In this document: piece after piece, positions 40,701-51,835 of the stretch
How positions within the stretch are numbered: the first letter of the stretch is position 1
Layout of the letters: each line of letters starts with the position of its first letter
Origin: Procambarus clarkii
Lineage: Eukaryota > Arthropoda > Malacostraca > Decapoda > Cambaridae
Assembly (NCBI RefSeq): GCF_040958095.1
Contig: NC_091188.1
Span: forward strand, 11,651,018-11,715,017
Direction of reading: 5' to 3'
Length of the DNA: 64,000 nucleotides
Program-made: the position numbers and the translations under genes
The notes under the pieces: generated by a model
Database searches by the model: none
The model's input: the letters and a program-made list of their open reading frames with translations, nothing else
What the model was told of the DNA's origin: nothing

Positions 40701-40860
40701 GTTGCTTCAAATGTGCTGGAAGAACGCGTTCAGTTGGTTCAGATGTGCTGCAAGGACACATTCATATGCTTCAAATGTGCTGGAAGAATGCGTTCATATG
40801 CTTCAGATGTATCAGAATGACACATTCAGTTGCTTCAGATGTGTGGGAAGGACGCGTTCA
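40701..40860 (+). repeat. 32 bp tandem repeat with 64 bp higher order, five units
   Basis: Units begin at 40701, 40733, 40765, 40797 and 40829, each with GCTTCARATGTGCTGGAAGA-like cores. Units 1, 3 and 5 end in GCGTTCA; units 2 and 4 end in CACATTCA. Confidence 0.88.
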
Positions 40861-41279
40861 GTGGTAGAAATACTGACTGAAAATGTCTGCGGAGAACTTC
40901 TCCCCCTCTGTTCTCGTGCAATGTCGCCGATAATCCTGGAAAGTTAGCTGACAAAAGTTAGCGCCAAGCGTTGTTCGTCTCACATACCAACAAAGGAGAT
41001 ACACAGATTTCCACCACAATTGTCTGTATTTGAAGCATTCGGACTGCAGCGTACTGGGAGAAAAATAAATAAAAAAAATACAGGGTAGGACAATATATAT
41101 ATATATTTTTTAATGTTGTGTGGATAGGGCTGAGTATTTTGGTGCGCCGCAAAATAAGTCTAGCGGAGTCATTATTGTCTTGTCAAAGGCTGTATTTGTC
41201 CTTTGAATGGAATGTCTGTCCCAGGATGTGCCAGGTTGAGGGTTGGGGGGGGGGGGGTGAGGCCAGGCGCAGGGGAGGC

Positions 41280-41425
41280 ACACTAACATACACACAAACT
41301 AACATATACAGACTTTAACATGCACAGAATAACATACACACAGACTAGCATACCCACAAACTAACATACAAAGATTATAACATACACAAACTATAACATA
41401 CACAGATTAACATACATTCAAACTA
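41280..41425. repeat. Degenerate AACATACACA-type tandem region
   Basis: About eight imperfect 15-20 bp units of the form TAACATACACACAAAC. Confidence 0.75.
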
Positions 41426-41736
41426 ACGCACTAGAGGCGTAAATTCCCAAAGTATTTGATTCGTGCTAGAAAGTAAATATTTCAATTAGAATCTCAAAAT
41501 TAATATTCAGTACGAAAATAGTTCCTCATAAAAAACAAAAGTGGCTGTCTAAAAATACCTGATTCGTAATTATTCTCTCGATATTAGATGAAATTATTTG
41601 CTAGAATATGAAAATTTTAATAAGATTTCCATATGATTTCATACCTCTTTGTAACAGACGGTTCTAGAATAGATGAAACCTATCATCTGGGAGGAGATCC
41701 GAATGGATTGGGAACGAATTAGTGCTATTATCTACT

Positions 41737-42690
41737 CTCCATCTATGGTTAGGTTAGGCTAAGGTTATTTTAGGTTAATATTTGGATAGGTTAAGTTGGG
41801 TTCCATTACGTTAGGTAATGTTAATACGGTGTATTATTGACGCTAATGTGAAATATTGAATTCGAAAACTATTAGTGTGTGCCCGCGAATTCCGTTTACA
41901 GAAAACCAAATTCTTCAAAGGAGACGTTTTTCAACATACATTTTTTATATTTTAAAGCAACGATTTACATTACAATAACGTTATAACTTGAAAATAATCT
42001 CTGCTTACGACAAAGGTTCATTTACCAATTTACATGTAGACTATTACTGGCATCGTAAAATGTTTTCAAACCATCACAAATATCTAGATAACTATCCAAG
42101 TGGTTTGAGGGTGGGTGTGATTTTTCATGGTAATGGATTTGGTCTGAGGACGGACTCAATATATGTTACGTTGGATGTGAGTCCGAGGATCAACGTTTAG
42201 TCACCCTCGGTTTTATCAGGTGTGTCCGAGGGCCAACGTCACCCTCCGTCTGGTCACTGACTGGCCCTTCTGACAGAAGCGGAGGTCGTAACACCACCAG
42301 TGACACTAGGCTACCTGAACATGAGATCGTAAGAATCCAATGAAACTGTAAAAGGCGATAGTAAGATGAGAGGGGTGTGGGGGCAAGAAAGGGAAGAGGG
42401 GGGAAACTGAGGAGAAGGAGGGAAGATGGAGGAAGTGGGAGAGGGGAGAAAGAAGAGGGGGGGGGGGGTGAAGGAGGTTGGGTGGGGAAGAGAAATACTT
42501 TCCCAGGTACGGCCGGGTAGCCCTTCTAGTTTTCTAATACACAAAAGACTAGCAAAAGGCCCCATGGGTATCGCGGCCCATTGCTTGGGAACCACCTAAT
42601 TATTTTTGTTTGACTTAGGCTTGAGAGAATCCGGCAATCCTAAAATCAGTTATATATATTTAAAACTAATGATTTATCATGCAATACAGT
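41737..42690. other. Unannotated sequence with a diverged duplicated segment
   Basis: A segment near 41965-42110 (CATGTAGACTATTACTGGCA, CCATCACAAATATCTAGATA) is repeated in diverged form near 42690-42830 (CAAGTAGACTATTATGGCAA, CCGTCACAAATATCTATATC). GGTTAGGTTAGG-like motifs occur near 41748-41800. A purine-rich tract runs 42360-42490. No gene is seen. Confidence 0.6.
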
Positions 42691-43565
42691 TATAATTTGA
42701 GAATATTCTGTGTTTAGGACAATGGCTCACGTGCTGTTTTACAAGTAGACTATTATGGCAACCGTAATAACCTTTCAGACCGTCACAAATATCTATATCA
42801 CTATCCAGGTGATGTAAGAGCTAGAGCTGGGTTGGTATCTTGATCTAATCACTTTACCCTGAGAGCGGGCTGTAGAAATGTAAAACTTTTTGCCCTGGTA
42901 GAATGATGACGTGTCTTAAAGAGTCGGGCGCAATTGAGGATGATAAATACTCACTTGCAAGTATTGTTTAGATTCTGGAGTCATGTACACATTTGAATAA
43001 AATGAGTACGAAAAAAGTTCTGTCTGAAAGATACGGGCTCAGTTGTTCATACGGACTCATCATTCAAAATATGAGCCATCACATACTGTCACGACAACTG
43101 AACTTTCAGCAACACCACTGAGAAGAGCGTCACTCTAGTCTCAATAGTTGTACTTTACTACAAGGCAAAGCTTGAGCTGATCTTTAATTTTAATTTTCGA
43201 AGGGTATTGAAGGATTATTCTTTGGAAGCGGGTACTCTCCCACGGTGGAGGGAAATGCCGTTGTTGTCTCTCTTGGTACAAATTGTTAATACGATATACT
43301 CTGAATTCAGATATAGTTTTAGTAATTTATTCTAAAAATGATCTTCAATAAAGAAGGTCTGGAGGACTTTTGTTTAAGGGTTGAGATGAGCTAGTCTAAG
43401 TATTTTTACACCAATTACAGCATCAGTTTCTGAATCATGATCAACAATCGCCGAAATGTTAAACTCCTTCCTCATGGCTTCGCTTACCGTTTTTTCAAGC
43501 CCTCCATGCATTCGATTAGGCTCCAAAGTCAGCAGCGGTGCAGCAATATCTGTGATTGCCCTGTT

Positions 43566-43850
43566 ATCAGTGATTTCAGACGAAATGGTATGAGGTACTT
43601 TGAGCTCTGTAATTACTTCTTGCACTCAGGAATATTGGAAGATATTCTTGTGCTCCACCCAAACTTTACTAGTGCAGACTAATAGATCAACCTTACATTT
43701 CATGTTCTCTCCTGATTCCATGTATGACTAACCATCCTGTGAGGTGGGGATGTTGGATGAGCTTGTAGCTGGTTTTTGATCTACACTGTAATCTTTCATA
43801 CAGAATAGGGAAGCAGCACATTACTGTGTATATCTAAGCCTGTTAAAAAA
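43566..43850 (+). repeat. Dispersed repeat B, copy 2
   Basis: Matches 17388-17690 through GATATTCTTGTGCTCCACCC, CTCCTGATTCCATGTATGAC and GCAGCACATTACTGTGTATA. A minus-strand ORF just upstream (43374-43625) is unrecognised and partly overlaps the repeat. Confidence 0.8.
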
Positions 43851-43985
43851 AAAGACATTATATGAAAGGAATCTTAAAGAAACTAATACAATAATTATAA
43901 TATAATATTTTCATTATTCAGTGCTTAGCTCTTTTGAAAACCATAAGGTTATTATTTAGTCAATTTTTTTTTATTGAGGCAGGTA

Positions 43986-44140
43986 TTTTCTCTCCTGATT
44001 CCATGTATGACTAACCATCCTGTGAGATGGGAGTATTAGATGAACTTATAGCTATTTTTTTTATCTACACTCTGTGATCTTTCATATAAAATAGGGCAGC
44101 AGCACGTTGCTGTGTATACCTAAGATTGTTAATACAAAAA
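43986..44140 (+). repeat. Dispersed repeat B, copy 3, 3' part only
   Basis: Starts at TCTCCTGATTCCATGTATGA and ends with GCAGCACGTTGCTGTGTATA. It lies only about 140 bp downstream of copy 2, either from a local duplication or from independent insertions. Confidence 0.8.
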
Positions 44141-44983
44141 AACAAAAAATCTGATATATATGAGGTACATAATTTTAAAACTTCTGACATTATATTTATG
44201 CATTCATAAACTTACATTTTGCTTGATCTATGCCTTTTGGTGAACTATTTGATATAAGTTTATATTAATTTGAAGACTGGGTGAAGAAGTTCATACCACT
44301 TTTTGTTCTTCATTACTCCCTCCTATAGTCACTTCCCGCCGACATCTTTAGTTTAGTCTGCCTACGTCACCACCGCAGTCACTTCCGTCCATCTCCAGTA
44401 AATCTCTTTATTACCTCAATCAGTTTCCAACATGTCTGCCAGTGACTCACTACTTTCTTACCGTGTCTCGTAACCATTTAATTAATAGTGTGTACTTTAC
44501 TTGTACTGACCCGTCGGGCCGGACATCGCACGAAGCTTTCCTACTGTTCCAGTTTATACTACAGTATGTGTTTATATTTCAAACATTCCTTAACCTTGTT
44601 AGTAAGATTTTAAGATTAGGTTTCCCTTGTTTTTTTGTAGTGTACCATTAGGGTCTGCAGCCATCTTAACTATTTCCTGATCCCGCCTGAACTCCTCTAC
44701 CTTTTCGTATATATTCGTACAAGCTCATTTTATATCATTGACTTTAAAATATCTAGTTATTTATAACGTGGTCTTGTAATGTGTCGCTAAGTCATCAGTC
44801 GGCGTAGTCATCTTGTTTACTTCATTTAAGACTTCTAAAATGTAATATATACCAAATCTAGGTTTATATAACGAGAGATTAATGTAGTCGATGATTATCT
44901 TCAGGACTAAATTATACTTGCTAGTTAGTCAGTAAACTGTTGTGGTGGCATTAAAAGCCCTCCAGAGGTTATAAATTCAACCC

Positions 44984-45331
44984 GTCCTCTTAAAAATAAC
45001 GTCGCTTTTCGCTCGTATGCGTGCTATGGCCAAATTTGGACCTAATTTGAAATGAAATCGACTCACAAAAGTTACGTACTGTCCTATTTTCTGTTTGAGT
45101 CGTCCGGCTTACTCAGTAAAGTTAGGAGAGGAAACTTTCAATTAACGTTTTTCATAACGTTTTGAAACTTTATGAGAATTTCCTGCCTACCTAACCTATC
45201 AGAGGACCCTTAACTTACTGTTGTTGGAAAAAAAAAATCCCAAATTTATTTTCATTTTTTTCATTTTCAAATTACGTCCACTTTCGGCCATACTGGTAAA
45301 CGGCGAAAAGCGACGTTATTTTTAAGAGGAC
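44984..45331. mobile_element. MITE with 29 bp inverted ends, 348 bp
   Basis: Both ends begin GTCCTCTTAAAAATAACGTC and continue to CGC, identical over 29 bp as inverted repeats. Internal sequence includes weak inverted pairs (TAATTTGAAATGAAA and TTTCATTTTCAAATTA). No ORF. A target duplication is not evident at these limits, so the superfamily is unassigned. Confidence 0.82.
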
Positions 45332-46045
45332 AGGAAACCGCAAGTTTCATCAAGAATATATATACTGAGAGAAGCACAGCGCCTCTCGGTTTATATACAC
45401 GGAAAGATTACTTTAATCGCGGTCTACGTTCAGGGCTAAAGTTAAGCAATTGCTGGTTGGTCAGTAAGCTGCTGAGGCTGCCTTAGAACCCTCTTGCGGT
45501 TCTAAGGCTTATATCCCAAGACCAAACCAAGCACCTAATTAAAGAGTTTAGACCCTCCTACTGCGTCTCAGAAGTTATATATGTGCCGCCGGAGCCTGAT
45601 GCCCACATCTCTGTAAAACGCAAGTGGAATATATTTAATTTACCAAGATTAAGCATTTTCTAACATAGTGAGAGATGAAAATACGAGGCTTGTAATGATT
45701 TTAGACAAACTAGGCTCTCTCAAACACTGAAAAAAAGCAAGGTATTTAATTAAGAACATATTTTGTTTTGTTTTATTAATAAAAAATGCCATGCGAACAC
45801 AAATATTTGAGAATCATCATGGAAATTCCCAGGGTAGAGCTAGTGTATCTATCAACCAATACAACAGACAGACAACGCTCTAAGCCGACGTGTTTATTAT
45901 TCCAATTCCTAAATTGGGTTGAGGGACAATTTTGCCGTGAATTTGTCCAGCGAGTCAGGGTGAAAACATTACCGAATGTACAGACGAACAGGTAGTTTTT
46001 CAACAAGATTAATTGGTCCAATAAACACGACAAGATTTTTCTCTG

Positions 46046-46365
46046 TTCATTACGAGCGAGTTTTCACGTTACAGTGGACATACGAGCTAGTTTTCTCGTT
46101 ACAGTGGACTTACGAGCTAGTTTTCTCGTTACAGTGGACATACGAGCTAGTTTTCTCGTTACAGTGGACTTACGAGCTAGTTTTCTCGTTACAGTGGATT
46201 TACGAGCTACTTTTCTCGTTACAGTGGACTTACGAGCTAATTTTTTCGTTACAGCAGACTTACGAGCTAGTTTTCTCGTTACAGCAGACTTACGAGCTAG
46301 TTTTCTCGTTACAGTGGACTTACGAGCTAGTTTCCTCGTTACAGTGGACTTACGAGCATTTTCTC
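46046..46365. repeat. 30 bp minisatellite, about 11 copies
   Basis: The unit begins TTACAGTGGACTTACGAGCT and ends AGTTTTCTCG, with few substitutions. Because 30 is a multiple of three, several frames stay open across it (for example TVDLRASFLV repeated). Degenerate units continue to about 46430. Confidence 0.95.
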
Positions 46366-46626
46366 AATAGAGTGGGCTTGCGAGCCTATACAGCGAATTC
46401 TCTCGTCACAGTAGGCTTGCGAGTTTCTACAGCAATGAGGATAGTTCCGGGCACTGTAATAACCCACTGTAATTACTGAGCAGCTGTTACACAGTACAGC
46501 CACTACTGTAATGGTTTATATAAATCACTTACAAATTAGGCTTTCAAATATATATCAAAGCAGTTTTAACTGGGCGTACTTGTTTCTTAATCGTATTTAA
46601 TTATATTCAACATTTCAGGAAGGGGA

Positions 46627-46896
46627 TTTTTATTTATTTTTTTATTTTATTTATATATATACAAGAGTTGTTATATTCTTGTACAGACACTAGTACGCGC
46701 AGCGTTTCGGGCAGGTACTTAACGACCCCCGCGAAGAATCGTTTTAACAACCAGGTACCCATTTTACTGTTGAGTTAAACAGAGGCTACAGATAAGGATT
46801 TGCACCCAGTAAATCTTCCCCGGCCAGGATACGAACCCTGGACAAAGCGTTTGCGGAACGCCAGGCGAGCGTCTTACCACTACGCCACGCAGACTG
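46627..46896 (-). mobile_element. SINE-1, minus-strand copy
   Basis: The minus strand reads CAGTCTGCGTGGCGTAGTGG, GGGTTCGTATCCTGGCCGGG, then the shared tail GCCCGAAACGCTGCGCGTAC and an A/T-rich end with AAATAAAATAAAAAAATAAA. Same family as 32472-32753. Confidence 0.88.
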
Positions 46897-47269
46897 TCCG
46901 TGACGTGGTGGTAAGATCCAATTTGTACTACCGCTTCGTGTTAGCCTTGTCAACTGTAGTTCATGATGGTGACTATCGCTTAACAACCACATAAAATCGT
47001 CTACAAGGATGTCTCTCATCTGATGAAGCAATGGACTCCAAGACTCCTCTGGCATTCGAAAAGTATCAGAAACCATACTGTGGAGGTAAACGCATAGCTT
47101 CCTGGGCCAATTATAATGCAACATGTTGGATTCCCTCAAGTGTGATTGGCTGCCTACCAAACATCTTATATCCTGTCGGACTTTCCGGAAAGGGTTCTTC
47201 ATCAGATTATCCTCATCGGCTAATTATTATCGAATGTGGAGTGTTTATCAGCGCGAGATTGGCCAGCGG
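46897..47269. other. No feature recognised
   Basis: A minus-strand ORF runs through it into the SINE, but I recognise no domain and do not support it as a gene. Confidence 0.45.

Positions 47270-47489
<220 letters not shown>

Positions 47490-47576
<87 letters not shown>
47490..47576. repeat. (GT)n microsatellite
   Basis: About 43 repeats, between a SINE-3 fragment and an inverted copy of repeat E. Confidence 0.97.
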
Positions 47577-47577
<1 letters not shown>

Positions 47578-47589
47578 TGTGGAAAAAAA

Positions 47590-47685
47590 AGTAGTTAGTA
47601 AACAGTTGATTGACAGTTGAGAGGCGGAGCCAAAAAGACAGAGCTCAACCCCCGCAAGAACACCTAGGTGAGTACACACACACAC
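47590..47685 (-). repeat. Microsatellite-linked repeat E, inverted copy
   Basis: Reverse complement of the segment at 39559-39650, including GTTGATTGACAGTTGAGAGG and GAGCTCAACCCCCGCAAGAA, ending in an (AC)n stub. Confidence 0.8.
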
Positions 47686-48050
47686 GCGGGCAGAAAGCGA
47701 GGCAGCTCCCAGAATCTGTGAAAGGGAAGGACCTGGGATTATATATACCCGTGAAGAACACAGTGACCAAGTAACGTCAGCAACATATACCAAACTGGCA
47801 TATCAGGATAGCCTTCAGGAACCACATTTTAAAACCCGTAAATTGAAAACAGAAAATGTACAGAGATATGCGATTAGACTTGTCCCAGAACTGAAGGAAT
47901 TAACCTAAAGTGGAAAAAACTGAGAGCTCAAACTTACTCTGGAGGAAAGGAGAATGAGTGGGGGAAATGACAGCAACGTATAAGATATTAAGGGGGAATT
48001 GGCAGGGTACACATAAAGGAAATGTTCAGAGTGAGAACCGACAGGAGGAC

Positions 48051-48117
48051 CAAAGGGCACAAACTGTGCCCTTTGGAGAGGGCACAAAGGACACAAGGGC
48101 ACAAACTGTGCCCTTTG
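48051..48117. repeat. Duplicated perfect hairpin
   Basis: CAAAGGGCACA / TGTGCCCTTTG form an 11 bp perfect stem with an AAC loop at 48051-48075. A second copy with a 10 bp stem is at 48094-48117. The surrounding 47700-48400 is unrecognised. Confidence 0.75.
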
Positions 48118-48673
48118 GAGACGCAGATGAACTGGAGACACGTCAGGAAAAATTCAGAGCAAGAGTCACCAGTAAACAGAACGTGGCCGTCGAGGCAAAT
48201 TCAATGAACAGCTTGAGAGGAAAATACGATAAGACACAGAAGGAAAGATTGATTGCATTAACCGACCAGGAGCTGCAAGGGTGTCACAGTAGCCCCTCTG
48301 TAGCCGCTGTTCCACCCTTGTATAGACAACCAGGTGCGTACACAGTAGCGGTGTGCAGGGTACGGTAAGTGGGGATGGGGAATTTGGTAATGACATTTTG
48401 CCTGGCTTCCAGCGCTGTGCCGTAATGGATATAGATATGCTGATAGTCGCTATTGTTCTACACTAGTTGAGTTAGGCTGGTCCGGGAAAGTGGACCGGAG
48501 TTGTATTTGGCAGGGGACACCCCTCTGTCACACTACATTTGAAGCAACCCGTGTTAACTTTAGGAAAATCCCGGGCTCTCGAACACTCACTTGCCGAGAG
48601 CCAGTGAGAGAGAGAGGGAGTAGGGAGGATGTGGCTGAGGGGGAGAGAGAGTGAGTGTGTGAGTGAGAGAATG

Positions 48674-48676
<3 letters not shown>

Positions 48677-48730
<54 letters not shown>

Positions 48731-48927
48731 CAATACTTTTCGATTAACGATAATATGAGGTTTAATTAATTACTTCCGCGCCTTCTCATTAATCAACACT
48801 TTGTAATTTTGCTTATAATTTGAGGCCAAACTGAAGCCTGCATTAATTACGCTCGTCGACTTTAGATACAACACGCATTGTGTTATACGACCCACAGAAG
48901 AGAAAGCCGCCAATCATGAGAAAGGCA

Positions 48928-49018
<91 letters not shown>
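48677..49018. repeat. Two (AT)n arrays
   Basis: (AT)n at 48677-48728 and at 48932-49018, with about 200 bp of unrecognised sequence between them. Confidence 0.95.
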
Positions 49019-49019
<1 letters not shown>

Positions 49020-49021
<2 letters not shown>

Positions 49022-49352
49022 CCCTGGCTGACACTTATGTACACTTCGGTGCTGATCAAGCAGGTGGGGCGGCCAACCACAGGGAAATAGCAAAATCAGT
49101 CAAATACAGGCGATTGGAAGGTCGATACAGCTTTGTTCCCGTAGCGTCTGAGACGCATGGCCCCTGGAGCAAGAGTGCCTTGGGATTTCTCAAGGAATTG
49201 GGCTCCAAGCTCATTGACGTCACCAGAGACCCCAAGAGCTGCCAGTTTTTTGTTTCAGCGCCTCAGTGTGTGGCGATCCAGAGGGAAAACGCCTGCTGCA
49301 TCCTCGGTTCCTGCCCGAAAGCGGAGGAGCTTCAAGAGATCCATAACCTTTA
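49020..49352 (+). pseudogene. Non-LTR retrotransposon C-terminal remnant
   Basis: The plus strand encodes YSFVPVASETHGPWSKSALG and FLKELGSKLIDVTRDPKS, then shifts frame to ASFLFQRLSV, and back to AIQRENACCILGS, ending AEELQEIHNL-stop. The VPVAxET...FLFQRLS..AIQRxNA order is one I know from C-termini of RT-encoding elements. Two frameshifts make it non-functional. AATAAAG (49401-49407) and (AT)n arrays follow. Confidence 0.6.
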
Positions 49353-49407
49353 AGCACTCTTTGTATCAACCAATGTATATCTTGTAACCTTTAAACATAT
49401 AATAAAG

Positions 49408-49611
<204 letters not shown>

Positions 49612-50094
49612 GTATATAAAGCCGTCCATCAAAGAATGAAAATAACATCCGTAGAGGAACGATCCAAAGGAGAGCAACGAGAAAGGAACTAATAAAATAT
49701 ATTCAGAGATGCTCTTGTATTCTTCGTTCCAGATGACTGCCAGACGGATCAGTCTGGTGTGTGAACTCCAGCGCCGCCTCAGTCACCAAAGGAAAAGGAC
49801 AGAGGGTGACCCAGTTTGCTAACTGGGATGCCATCGGCTGGCGGCAGGAGTAGGCGGGGCTTCGACAAAAGACTACAGGTGTAAAAGACACGAATTAAAA
49901 GAATTGACACAATGGGTTGTTGATTTGAGCTTGAGGACGAGGGCCGGACGCTCGATTGTGAGGCACAGCGAACCGGAGCGTCACACAGGAGAGACGCGGT
50001 TGTTAATTGAGAGGAATTCTATGGCTTGACCATCAGTTTCATCGGGTTGAACCGGCACTTTTGGACTCGCTAGTATACTGACACCTTTCCCTGA

Positions 50095-50220
50095 TTGATT
50101 GATTGATGAAGATTAAGCCACCCAAAAGGTGGCACGGGCATGGATAGCCCGTAAGTGGTGGCCCTTTGGAGCCATTACCAGTATCAATAGCTGTTACTGG
50201 AGATCTGTGAAAGTGCGACT
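50095..50220 (+). repeat. Dispersed repeat F
   Basis: Contains (TGATTGAT)n, AAGATTAAGCCACCCAAAAG, GTGGCACGGGCATGGATAGC and CCGTAAGTGGTGGCCCTTTG. I recall this as a widespread decapod repeat. Only one copy is present here, so family status rests on memory. Confidence 0.5.
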
Positions 50221-50760
50221 ATGCACCTTTCCCATCAACACATTCCTCTTATTTCCCTCCCCCTCACCCTTCCCATCAACACATCCCTCTTAACGGCCCC
50301 CCCCTCACCTTTCCCATCAACACATCCCTCCAATCTCAGCCTCATCCTTCCCATTAACACCTCCCTCAACCCTCCAGTCCCCCACACCAGAGCTCAGACG
50401 ACAAACTGTTGAAGAAAACATTCTCTTGCACTAATACAGGCAATCAGCAGAGATGCTGAGGGGTTGGGGTAGGGGGAGGAGGGGGGGAGGAAGCTGTTGA
50501 TGGATGGGGGAGAGTTAAAGGGAGGATGGATAGAGGGATAGAACCATAAAAGCGAGAATAAGGATGGACAGTGAAAAGTGTTGATGGAGGGAGCGAGGAA
50601 ATTTCGAGGATATGGAAATGAGAGAATTATACATTGAAACAGGATAAAGTTGTTAGAGAGGAAGGGAGGAAGTATGCAAGGAGAGGGAAAGGGAAGGAGA
50701 GAGAGAGAGGGAGAGAGGGAGGATGGGGGGTAGGGGATAGGTGGTAAATGGGGTCCAGGA
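50221..50760. repeat. Simple-sequence region, CT-rich then GA-rich
   Basis: About four imperfect units of CTTCCCATCAACACATCCCT occur to 50385, then G/A-rich sequence from 50460 to 50740. Confidence 0.75.
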
Positions 50761-50949
50761 GTGATAAAGGCTCTGGTGTGGGCCGGTGGTATTAGGGGGA
50801 CAACATTTTGCTCGACCCCTTCTCACCTATTTTGTGTGCGGAAGATGAACCTTTTAAGCAAGAAATTGGTCTGGTGCTTCTCTTGGAGAATTTCCCCGGG
50901 CAGCCTTATTTTGGGCTTCAGGGTAATATATTTGGCTCTTACCTCAATG

Positions 50950-51835
50950 ATTGGCTGGCTGTATAGCTGGCTGGCTGGCTGGTTGGCTGGCTGGCTGGCT
51001 GGCCTGTTGGCTGGCTGACTGGCTGCCTGGCTGTATACATGGCTGACTGTATAGCTGGCTAGTTGTATTGCTGGCTGGCTGGCTAACAGACTATTGTTGG
51101 ATGACTGTCCGAAAATGATTGACTGGTAGGGTCGGGCTGTCCGGATAGGACTATCTAGTTAGGGCTATTTGGCCAGCTGGCGAGGGTGGACGCTCCTGTA
51201 TGGAAGGTTGGGTGGCTAGGTCTGGTTGAATGGACGAGGCTGTAGGCTGGCCATTGCTGGCAGATTGTTTTAACTGGTTTATTGACTGGAACCTGCTGGT
51301 TGGTTATTGCTGGCTGGCTGCCTGGGGCGAGTGACTGGCTAGTTTTGACTAGTTGCTAGTGTTCTAGTTCTGACGGAGATTAGAACTAGAACACTAGTTC
51401 TAGTGTTCATCATCTCTCTGATTAGAGATGACCAGTTAACTAGGTCAGGCTGTCAAGGATAGGATTTCTAGACATGGTTATCTACGTGCTTAGTGTAGGT
51501 TGGTTGCCGAAGACTGGCTGATTGGCTATATTCCTTCGGGAGAACATGGTTGAGGGTCGTTGGCAAAGTACTGCATGGCTGGTTGGGCCCACCTGGTTGA
51601 TAGGATAGAGTTGGTTGAATTAACCTGGCTTTATGATCAGGTAAGGGTTCATGGCTAGGGCTTGCTTGCTGATTGGCTAAAACTGCCGGGCAAAAAGCCA
51701 ACCAGCAGGTTAAGTATGGTTGGCTGTCTGACTAGCTCGGTAACTGGCTGTTTGGCTAGCTGGCTAAATGGCTTTTCCAGCTAGTTTTCTATCTGGTTGT
51801 GTGGTTGGCTGGTTATCTAGTTAATTAACATAAAT
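50950..51835. repeat. Degenerate CTGG/GGCT tetranucleotide region
   Basis: Long stretch built from GGCTGGCTGGCTGG runs with decay. It includes an inverted pair, TTCTAGTTCTGACGGAGATT / AGAACTAGAACACTAG, near 51360-51410. Confidence 0.8.

Noticed and set aside
43374..43625. 83-codon minus-strand ORF next to repeat B
   Set aside because: No recognised domain, and it overlaps a multi-copy repeat. It could be a transposon remnant, but the evidence is too thin.
46046..46479. ORFs with a repeated decapeptide (TVDLRASFLV)
   Set aside because: A product of a 30 bp tandem repeat that keeps frames open. No recognisable domain and no gene context.
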